The position numbers were made by a program, and so were the translations under genes. The notes below the pieces were generated by a model, which worked only from the letters and a program-made list of their open reading frames with translations, made no database searches and was not told where the DNA came from. From contig JAOUOQ010000103.1 in NCBI GenBank assembly GCA_029880275.1, forward strand, positions 1-6,768: a DNA stretch of 6,768 bases, in the 5' to 3' direction. Position 1 is the stretch's first letter. Each line of letters opens with the position of its first letter. The DNA is from Candidatus Aminicenantota bacterium (GTDB taxonomy: Bacteria; Acidobacteriota; B3-B38; Guanabaribacteriales; B3-B38). Below, in pieces: positions 1 through 4,131 of this stretch.

Positions 1-178
1 CTTAAACTTCTCCCCTGGGCTTGCGATATGGATTTTTTTCTCTATGGCATCCTATGGGAAAGCGTGAAACTGAAAGGCTCTGAAAGGAGGGCTTAACATG
101 AGGGCGAACAGCTCTTGTCGAACTTCTACACTGAGAGGATGAGAGACCTCCTTCCTGGAGGGGAAACCCTCTCACCTG
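1..178. other. Left-edge stretch without a convincing gene
   Basis: No reliable gene is seen. On the plus strand two frames are open from the left edge, ending at TAA 94-96 and TGA 65-67; either could be the tail of a truncated gene, but neither gives a recognisable protein. A good SD-like AAAGGAGG (83-90) precedes ATG 98, which opens only a 14-codon ORF ending at TGA 140-142. The 8-nt word CTGAAAGG occurs twice (70-77 and 80-87). I assign no function. Confidence 0.35.
147..171 (-). terminator. Possible 3' hairpins after the RRM gene (weak)
   Basis: Just downstream of the RRM stop codon on the minus strand are two overlapping short inverted repeats. One is GAGGG/CCCTC with a 4-nt loop (158-171) and the other is CCTCC/GGAGG with a 5-nt loop (147-161). 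They cannot form together. No U-run follows, so this is at best a weak or factor-assisted transcript end or an mRNA-stabilising structure. Confidence 0.25.
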
Positions 179-496
179 TTAATATCTGGAATAGCCCCTA
201 TCTTTTCCTCCCCTTCTGCCGCCGCCGAAGTCTCTATCTCCTCTCTCCCGCTGGGGGCGGGCATCGTCCACTACCAGCTTTCTCTCCTTAAAGGTGTAAC
301 CGTTGAACATCTCCTTCGCTTTCTGGGCTTCATCTTCTTCCATCATCTCTACAAAGGCGAACCCCTTGGAGCGGCCAGTCATAGTGTCGTTGATGATCTT
401 TACCGATTCCACCTTGCCCGCCTGCCCAAACAGCTCCTGCAACTCATCCTCCCTCACCGTATAGGCGAGATTACCGACGTAAAGTTTCTTGGCCAC
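179..496 (-). CDS. Single-RRM RNA-binding protein with Gly/Arg-rich tail
   Basis: A 105-residue cytosolic RNA-binding protein of the bacterial Rbp/RRM type. One RRM fills residues about 3-80: RNP2 is LYVGNL (5-10) and RNP1 is KGFAFVEM (44-51), with the aromatic residues that stack on RNA bases. Residues 81-105 form a basic, Gly/Arg-rich tail ending GYSRY, as in cyanobacterial and proteobacterial cold-induced Rbp proteins. The start is GTG at 496-494: the protein then begins MAKKLYVGNL, as is usual for the family, and an AGGAGG SD lies 8 nt upstream. Length is normal for the family. It is transcribed alone from the promoter at 614-642 through a leader with a terminator-like hairpin. The RNA targets are unknown; a role in RNA metabolism or cold/stress adaptation is inference from relatives. 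Confidence 0.95.
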   Translation of the reverse strand: MAKKLYVGNLAYTVREDELQELFGQAGKVESVKIINDTMTGRSKGFAFVEMMEEDEAQKAKEMFNGYTFKERKLVVDDARPQRERGDRDFGGGRRGGKDRGYSRY

Positions 497-515
497 TTAT
501 CCTTCCTCCTTCAAT

Positions 516-553
516 AAAAAAACCCTCCAGGACTACAATAATCCCTTTGAGGG
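516..553 (-). terminator. Terminator-like hairpin in the RRM leader (putative attenuator)
   Basis: Read on the minus strand, CCCTC (553-549) pairs with GAGGG (527-523), and AGG (546-544) with CCT (531-529). Seven Ts follow directly (522-516). The U-run ends only about 20 nt before the GTG start of the RRM gene and lies downstream of that gene's promoter, so it belongs to the gene's own leader. A second hairpin, CCCT-CAA-AGGG (553-543), uses the same 5' arm and would exclude the terminator. An alternative reading is a terminator for an upstream minus-strand transcript, but no gene ends there. Confidence 0.6.
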
Positions 554-559
554 CTACAA
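523..559 (-). repeat. Tandem imperfect leader repeat
   Basis: On the minus strand the motif TTGTAGCCCTCAAAGGG (559-543) is followed by TTGTAGTCCTGGAGGG (538-523). The two units share TTGTAG-YCCT at the 5' end and AGGG at the 3' end. They lie in the mRNA leader of the RRM gene and overlap the terminator-like hairpin. They could be a duplicated protein-binding site, for example for autoregulation by the RRM protein itself; that is inference. Confidence 0.45.
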
Positions 560-613
560 GTTACGAAACAAACAAAAATTCTCTCTCTATCCTTCTAAAT
601 TCAACTCATAAAA

Positions 614-642
614 AGCATATCACCAAAATTAATACATGTCAA
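614..642 (-). promoter_or_regulatory. Sigma70-type promoter of the RRM gene
   Basis: On the minus strand there is a perfect -35 TTGACA (642-637), a 17-nt spacer and -10 TATGCT (619-614, 4 of 6). Transcription would start near 607, giving a leader of about 110 nt before the GTG at 496. The flanks are AT-rich. No other promoter of similar quality lies nearer to the gene. Confidence 0.75.
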
Positions 643-693
643 GCAAAAATTTAAGGGAAAGGTGTTTTATGCAAAAAACTAAATTATATTTGC

Positions 694-765
694 TTACTGG
701 CTGAGAGCACTCACACTGCAGGAAACTTGGCAGCAATCCTCTGAAACGACAGGCAGCCAAAGTAA
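694..765. other. Candidate folded element closed by a 10-bp stem
   Basis: TTACTGGCTG (694-703) can pair with CAGCCA-AA-GTAA (754-765) through ten base pairs with a 2-nt bulge. Inside, CTGC/GCAG and CTG/CAG arms could form two smaller hairpins, giving a compact three-way shape of about 72 nt. It matches no riboswitch or RNA class that I know, and the strand is undecided. It lies in the gap between the RRM promoter and the end of the minus-strand remnant. On the minus strand it could be the 3' structure of that remnant's transcript, though no U-run follows directly. Confidence 0.3.
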
Positions 766-768
766 CAT

Positions 769-985
769 TCATGAAGACTTTATCACCTCTATAGATTGAA
801 TAAGTATTAAATTGTAATATCCGGTGAGGCGGTTGTTGGGACTGAGTTGAGCGGTTCTCGTGATAAAAGCCTGGGTCTGCTTGAATTCAGCCACATATGC
901 GGAGTTGCTGGCGTTCTCGCTGGTAGCGTCAATCTGGCGCCAGAAGAATAGGTAGAGAGATAAGAATGCCTTTTCTCAAATTCAT
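769..985 (-). pseudogene. Frameshifted remnant of a small exported protein (tentative)
   Basis: On the minus strand a strong SD, AAGGAGGAG (996-988), sits 2 nt before ATG 985. This reads a signal-peptide-like start (MNLRKGILISLPILLAPD) and hits TGA at 931-929. In the +1 frame the reading is open from 975 to TGA 771-769 (68 codons) without any start codon. It has GC-rich, protein-like codons and encodes hydrophilic sequence such as DATSENASNSAYVAEFKQTQ and later LTGYYN. A perfect SD and exported N-terminus joined to a longer coding-like stretch in another frame suggests one gene broken by a small indel around 930-965. I do not recognise the family. Alternatives are a genuine 18-codon leader peptide or chance. 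Base use in the second part resembles the GC-richer genes of the window, not the AT-rich DNA next to it. Confidence 0.35.
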
Positions 986-1023
986 AACTCCTCCTTAATA
1001 TAAGAAGTCTGCCTTTGAGAAGG
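969..1023 (-). repeat. Inverted repeat flanking the remnant's SD and start
   Basis: CCTT(TT)CTCAAA (969-980) is complementary to TTTGAGAAGG (1014-1023), with a spacer of 33 nt. On the minus strand the spacer contains the SD (996-988) and the ATG (985-983). In RNA this would place the ribosome-binding site in a large loop. Whether that is regulatory or incidental cannot be told. Confidence 0.3.
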
Positions 1024-1098
1024 ACTAAGATACCTGGAAAAAATTATAATTTGCCACTTCCTCTGTCATAGATTTGATATTAATAGAAATTTATTTCA

Positions 1099-1114
1099 TC
1101 TCATCATGATGAGA
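1099..1114. promoter_or_regulatory. Perfect 16-bp palindrome, operator-like
   Basis: TCTCATCATGATGAGA is perfectly self-complementary with no spacer; the next bases outward (A/A) do not pair. Symmetric sites of this length are typical for dimeric HTH repressors. It lies about 170 bp upstream of the -35 of the methyltransferase promoter and overlaps one copy of the 12-nt word also present at that promoter. Confidence 0.45.
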
Positions 1115-1173
1115 ACCTCTTGCAAATTGGAATTATATTTTTATTCAACAATGTGTTCAAAGTCGCATGGTTG

Positions 1174-1186
1174 CTTGATCATCAAG
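1174..1186. promoter_or_regulatory. 13-nt inverted repeat CTTGATCATCAAG
   Basis: CTTGAT and ATCAAG are perfect inverted halves around a single C. It is a second operator-like site between the 16-bp palindrome and the methyltransferase promoter. The half-site TGAT is shared with the palindrome, but otherwise the two sites differ, so they need not bind the same protein. Confidence 0.3.
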
Positions 1187-1283
1187 AATGTCGTTATTAA
1201 TTTTGTAAAATGTCATTAAATATTACATTTCACGACATAATTTTTAATTTCTTTGAATTTCTATCTTGTATATTTCATCTCAA

Positions 1284-1312
1284 TTGACTGGATTATTTAT
1301 ATATTGTATTAT
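1284..1312 (+). promoter_or_regulatory. Sigma70-type promoter of the methyltransferase gene
   Basis: TTGACT (1284-1289, 5 of 6 to consensus), a 17-nt spacer and TATTAT (1307-1312, 5 of 6). The start of transcription would be near 1319, leaving a leader of about 95 nt before the ATG at 1415. Because the region is AT-rich, chance -10 matches are common; the exact 17-nt spacing to a good -35 is what makes this one credible. Confidence 0.6.
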
Positions 1313-1414
1313 TATTTAGGAGCATCATGAAGTGAAAATATTGAAAAATCTGTTACAAGGACAAAAAATAACTTTATTAGATTTCGTTAGCTTATGAATC
1401 AAGGGGAGAATAAG

Positions 1415-2014
1415 ATGAGTATTACAGAACCCAGCAAAACGTCGATTCAAGTGCATGAGTTTTTCTGGCTCACGCTTCTAAAAGGCTACTATCGCAGGTA
1501 TGCAGAGGCATTTAATTTGAACGGTGACGAAAAGGTTCTCGATTTTGGCTGTGGTTCTGGCGCCGCTTCAAAGTTTATCGCTCAAATTCTTGAGAAGGGA
1601 GGCGGTGAGTTGACTTGCCTCGATATATCCAAAACCTGGATTGAACGCACCAAGAAACATTTAAGCAGATTTTCCAATGTTGAATATTATGCTGATGATA
1701 TTCAAAATTGGGACGAGAAAGATGATTATTTTGATGCAGTGACTATCCACTTCGTGCTTCATGATATCGACAAATCTGAAAGACATGAAGTTGTAAGGGC
1801 ACTCGTTAAGAAAATGAAGGTAGGCGCTAAGTTATTTATCCGTGAGCCAACTAAAGAATGTCATGGTATGCGCCCTGAAGAAATTCGAGAGCTAATGTTA
1901 AAAAATGGTTTAGAAGAGATTGATTCAAAGACAACCAAGAGCTTCATAATGGGAGTTATGCATACGGGAATTTTTAGTAGGACTGATCATCAAAATGCAC
2001 AGAAAAAGAAGTAA
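1415..2014 (+). CDS. Class I SAM-dependent methyltransferase
   Basis: A 199-residue soluble methyltransferase with a Rossmann fold of the type 11/25 (UbiE-like) group. Motif I VLDFGCGSG (41-49) binds SAM; the acidic end of strand 2 is in LTCLDIS (D70); YYADDIQNW (91-99) holds the adenine-contacting acidic residues; DAVTIHFVLHDI (107-118) is the strand 4 motif. The length is complete for a minimal enzyme. I chose ATG 1415 because AAGGGGAG (1401-1408) lies 6 nt upstream. The ATG at 1394 would add seven residues but has no SD. The substrate cannot be told from sequence. The gene is AT-rich compared with the right half of the window, and a membrane methyltransferase relic follows 128 nt later in the same direction, so the two may have arrived together and acted on a related small molecule or lipid; that is inference. 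Confidence 0.9.
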   Translation: MSITEPSKTSIQVHEFFWLTLLKGYYRRYAEAFNLNGDEKVLDFGCGSGAASKFIAQILEKGGGELTCLDISKTWIERTKKHLSRFSNVEYYADDIQNWDEKDDYFDAVTIHFVLHDIDKSERHEVVRALVKKMKVGAKLFIREPTKECHGMRPEEIRELMLKNGLEEIDSKTTKSFIMGVMHTGIFSRTDHQNAQKKK

Positions 2015-2142
2015 GAGGGAAACGACACTTGCCAATTTAATATTCATCTTCCATCCTAGCTGGATTGTCGGATATACAGCAAAACGCGACATCGATCTAA
2101 GAAATTGAATTAAAAGAAAAAATATTATAAACGGATAGAAAT

Positions 2143-2649
2143 ATGTTTTTTGTTTGGTTTGGAATCTGTTTTGTATGTTTCATAATCCGTACAGTATTTA
2201 ATATATTAACATACAAGAAATCTCCGTGGGCAGAGAATAAAATAATTATGACTTGGGTATACATTGTCATGTTTATTCTGTGGTTTTCATGATTCCAGAT
2301 GTGTTTTGCAGATCTGATTAAAATGAATATTCCTGACTGTATTAGATATCTTGGGCTTTTATTATTTTTAATAGGGTTTTTTCTTTTTATTTTTTCACAT
2401 ATAAAATTGAAGAGATTTAAGGATAGGGGAGGGCTGGTTACAAGTGGTATCTACTCAAGAATAAGGAATCCTATTTATTTAGGATTTATAATATGGATTA
2501 TTGGTTTTCCGATATTTACCCAAAGCTTTATTACACTCGCTTCCTCTCCAATATGAATATCACATATCATTTACTGGAAAATATTAGAGGAGAAATACGA
2601 GGAGTATAGCGAGCTAAAAAGAGGACATGGTTTTAGGTTCCAGTTTTGA
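2143..2649 (+). pseudogene. ICMT/phospholipid-methyltransferase-like membrane protein with two in-frame TGA codons
   Basis: The frame from ATG 2143 to TGA 2647-2649 reads a complete 168-codon integral membrane methyltransferase of the isoprenylcysteine carboxyl methyltransferase/phospholipid methyltransferase family. It has hydrophobic segments at about 1-20, 35-49, 68-86 and 112-135, the SAM-binding signature SGIYSRIRNPIYLG (101-114) and the typical C-terminal EEKYEEY (149-155). It is interrupted by TGA at codon 50 (2290-2292) and codon 138 (2554-2556). The contexts are ILWFS-stop-FQM and SSPI-stop-ISHIIYW, where Trp would fit the membrane setting. There is no frameshift and no TAA or TAG. 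The simplest view is a gene inactivated by two TGG-to-TGA changes; UGA recoding is the alternative. Internal ATG 2299 would allow a shorter product lacking the N-terminal helices. A weak ACGGA lies 7 nt before ATG 2143. Base composition is strongly AT-rich. Confidence 0.75.
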
Positions 2650-2800
2650 ACCTTTAGATGTCAGATCCGCAGTGAAGCCTTTTTTAGATACAATTTTTAT
2701 ATAATATGCTAATGAAAGCTTATTACCGTGCTAGGCAAAATCGCACATGGTGTCACGCTGGAGGTGATGCTTGTCTGAGCACAGGAAGAATGCTTTAATA
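2650..2800. other. Intergenic stretch before the TPR gene promoter
   Basis: No gene is seen. TATAAT at 2700-2705 has no good -35. TCAC/GTGA around a 7-nt loop near 2752-2767 and GCT/AGC arms near 2769-2780 could form short hairpins, but nothing matches a known RNA. The AT-rich character ends in this stretch and the GC content rises towards the TPR gene. Confidence 0.35.
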
Positions 2801-2801
2801 C

Positions 2802-2829
2802 TTGCCAAAGGATGATAAAATGGTATAAT
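2802..2829 (+). promoter_or_regulatory. Strong extended -10 promoter of the TPR/sulfatase-like operon
   Basis: TTGCCA (2802-2807, 5 of 6), a 16-nt spacer and a perfect TATAAT (2824-2829) preceded by TGG, which gives the extended -10 TGnTATAAT. Transcription would start near 2836, about 31 nt before the ATG at 2867. No later promoter is evident before the sulfatase-like gene, so this one probably serves the whole cluster. Confidence 0.75.
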
Positions 2830-2866
2830 TCTAATTAAGTTTAGATTTAATTGAGGGAAAATTAAG

Positions 2867-4027
2867 ATGAGAAACCTGAACCGTAGAGGAAGGTTCTGTA
2901 TTATATGTTTATGTATATTTATGGTTATGCCCACAGTTGCCATGGGTCAAGAAGCTCGAGAGCACGTGCGGAGGGGATTGGTCTTCGTCCGCCAGGGGCT
3001 GGTTGATAGCGCCATAGAGGAGTATAAGAAAGCGCTGGAGATCGACCCCAATCTGGCGTTAGCCCACACCAACCTGGGGGCGGCCTACGACCTTAAAGGG
3101 CTGCATGACCAAGCCATTGAAGAGCATAAGAGGGCTTTATCCATCAACCCCAACCTGGCACTGGCCCACACCTATCTGGGTCTCTCTTATGAATACAGAG
3201 GGATGTTAGATGAGGCCATCGCCGCCCACAGGAAAGCAGTAGAGCTCAGACCTGACTTCGCTATGGCTCATAACAACCTGGGGCTTGCCTACGCCAAGAA
3301 AGGACTAATTGGGCAGGCAATAGAGGAGCTCAAAACAGCAGCCGCCCTGAGTCCCGAATACTACGACCCCCATATCAATTTAGGCTCTATTTACGAGCAA
3401 CAGGGGCTTTTGGATGAGGCAATTGCCTGCTATCAGAAGGCGCTGGAGATCAACCCTGAGCTGGTATTGGTATATAACAACCTGGGAATTGCTTACAGCA
3501 AGAAAGGGATGTTCAAGGAAGCTGAGGAGCGCTTGCAAAAAGGAATAGAGCGCCAGCCGAACATAGCCCTCACTTACACCAACCTGGGGATGGTGTATTA
3601 TCTTCAGGGGAAGCTGGATGAAGCTATTGCCCAGCACCGGAAAGCCCTGGAGCTGAACCCTGAGCTCCCTTTAGCTCATAGCAATCTGGCGCTGGCATAC
3701 GCCCAAAAAGGGCAATTGCAAGAGGCTATTGAAGGGTTCAAAAGAGCAATAGACCTTAATCCACGACTCCCTATGGTTCACTATAATCTTGGCCTAGCAT
3801 ACAGTCAGAAGGGCTTGTTGAACGAGGCAATTGAGGAATACCGTAAAGAGCTGCAGCTCGCCCCCCAAAACGCCGATGCCCATCTCAATCTGGCAGTGGC
3901 AGCTTACCTGCAGGGCAAATACGACCTGGCGTGGACTCATGTCCGCCAGGCGGAGAGGCTTCAGCATCCCAAGGCAGCTCAGATAATCGACATTCTCAAA
4001 AAGGTCTCCCAGGAGCCTCCTTCGTAG
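2867..4027 (+). CDS. Secreted protein of ten consecutive TPR repeats
   Basis: A 386-residue protein: signal peptide (basic MRNLNRRGR, hydrophobic core about 10-25, likely cleavage after AMG at 25-27; no lipobox), then ten TPR units of exactly 34 residues each from residue 29 to 368, and a short tail. The units share the pattern A-H-x-N-L-G-x-A-Y-x-x-K-G, then E-A-I-E, then K-A-L-E-I-N-P, the standard TPR residues, so the fold should be a right-handed superhelix used for protein binding. No catalytic domain is present. It would act outside the cytoplasmic membrane, on the same side as the TPR and sulfatase-like domains of the downstream protein, and it is probably a partner or scaffold for that protein (inference). 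GAGGG lies 9 nt before ATG 2867. The TAG stop overlaps the SD of the next small ORF. Confidence 0.93.
   Translation: MRNLNRRGRFCIICLCIFMVMPTVAMGQEAREHVRRGLVFVRQGLVDSAIEEYKKALEIDPNLALAHTNLGAAYDLKGLHDQAIEEHKRALSINPNLALAHTYLGLSYEYRGMLDEAIAAHRKAVELRPDFAMAHNNLGLAYAKKGLIGQAIEELKTAAALSPEYYDPHINLGSIYEQQGLLDEAIACYQKALEINPELVLVYNNLGIAYSKKGMFKEAEERLQKGIERQPNIALTYTNLGMVYYLQGKLDEAIAQHRKALELNPELPLAHSNLALAYAQKGQLQEAIEGFKRAIDLNPRLPMVHYNLGLAYSQKGLLNEAIEEYRKELQLAPQNADAHLNLAVAAYLQGKYDLAWTHVRQAERLQHPKAAQIIDILKKVSQEPPS
2951..3970 (+). repeat. Ten diverged 102-nt tandem units (TPR-coding)
   Basis: The coding DNA for residues 29-368 is a run of ten in-register units of 102 nt, one per 34-residue TPR, without any insertion between units. 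The units have diverged at nucleotide level, so this is an old amplification, but best-conserved words such as AACCTGGGG recur at the same phase. Confidence 0.8.
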
Positions 4028-4041
4028 GAAGGGGTCTGACC

Positions 4042-4128
4042 ATGAATAAGGCTATGCCTTATCCTCTTATTCTTCAAGTGCGTCCCAGGCTTCCTGCCTG
4101 CCGGGGAAAGAAGAGAAAAGCTCATTAA
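4042..4128 (+). CDS. Small conserved leader ORF, putatively coupled to the sulfatase-like gene
   Basis: A 28-codon ORF from ATG 4042 to TAA 4126-4128. It has an SD-like AGGAAGGGG (4026-4034) 7 nt upstream, and its stop is separated from the sulfatase-like ATG by only three nucleotides. The peptide ends RLPACRGKKRKAH: one Cys and a strongly basic tail. A second copy at the right edge reads RLSACRGKKRKAH in the same frame. In the gapless conserved part of 44 nt there are five differences: GCC/GCA, TGC/TGT, CGG/AGG and AAG/AAA are synonymous, and CCT/TCT (Pro/Ser) is not. That pattern argues for selection on a peptide. It could be a leader peptide whose translation delivers ribosomes to the downstream start by termination-reinitiation, or a small functional protein. 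The family is unknown to me. The 5' half of the two copies is not in the same frame, so only the C-terminal part is supported. Confidence 0.5.
   Translation: MNKAMPYPLILQVRPRLPACRGKKRKAH
4046..4062 (+). other. Hairpin ATAAGGC-TAT-GCCTTAT in the intergenic repeat
   Basis: A perfect 7-bp stem with a TAT loop, followed by the pyrimidine-rich CCTCTTATTCTTC. The second copy (6685-6697) forms AGGGT-TAT-ACCTT with the same loop: the loop-closing C-G pair has become T-A and one A-T has become G-T, so pairing is kept despite changes. The structure is therefore probably an RNA element, perhaps a partial terminator between the TPR gene and the sulfatase-like gene, or part of the control of the leader ORF. 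Confidence 0.5.
4057..4126 (+). repeat. Direct repeat copy A (upstream of the sulfatase-like gene)
   Basis: Copy A of an imperfect direct repeat whose copy B is at 6694-6768. The first block of 20 nt (4057-4076) differs at one base; a variable 6-nt (A) or 11-nt (B) segment follows; the last block of 44 nt (4083-4126) differs at five bases without gaps. It contains most of the small leader ORF and abuts the start of the large gene. Confidence 0.9.
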
Positions 4129-4131
4129 GCA

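Larger units (their letters stand above)
1092..1282. repeat. 12-nt direct repeat TATTTCATCTCA (1092-1103 and 1271-1282)
   Basis: Exact copies of TATTTCATCTCA occur at 1092-1103 and 1271-1282. The first runs into the 16-bp palindrome and the second ends one base before the -35 hexamer at 1284. This layout fits a regulator contacting two sites, possibly by looping. AT-rich DNA raises the chance of coincidental repeats, so this is only suggestive. Confidence 0.4.
986..1414. other. AT-rich intergenic region upstream of the methyltransferase
   Basis: About 430 nt without a gene, far richer in A/T than the DNA left of 960. It holds a 16-bp palindrome, a 13-nt inverted repeat, a duplicated 12-nt word and the promoter at 1284-1312, each listed separately. 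AAATGT (1208-1213) and ACATTT (1225-1230) form a weaker inverted repeat. A minus-strand TATAAT (1048-1043) with ATGACA 15 nt upstream is a poor promoter candidate for the remnant. In the leader, AGGAG (1318-1322) precedes ATG-AAG-TGA (1327-1335), a two-codon ORF of doubtful meaning. Confidence 0.5.

Noticed and set aside
98..142. Fourteen-codon ORF with a good SD near the left edge, overlapping by ATGA a longer frame antisense to the RRM gene
   Set aside because: The short peptide is unrecognisable and the longer frame runs antisense to a certain gene; chance is the best explanation without more sequence to the left.
694..765. TPP riboswitch, suggested by the CTGAGAG word; also c-di-GMP (GEMM) riboswitch
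   Set aside because: The remaining conserved parts of the thi-box, and the GEMM core words, are absent.
2290..2292. Selenocysteine at the TGA codons of the membrane methyltransferase
   Set aside because: This family is not known to use selenocysteine, the positions are not at catalytic Cys sites, and no SECIS-like hairpin is evident directly downstream.
2731..2943. Minus-strand ORF of 70 codons across the TPR promoter and signal peptide region
   Set aside because: It lies antisense to a strong promoter and a real start, has no SD, and gives no recognisable protein.
3380..3637. Minus-strand ORF inside the TPR gene
   Set aside because: It is a shadow of the regular TPR repeats, with no start signal and no domain.
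4083..4107. Second hairpin in the intergenic repeat (CAGGC/GCCTG) as a conserved RNA stem
   Set aside because: In copy B one base of the stem changes without compensation, so the sequence there is better explained as coding.
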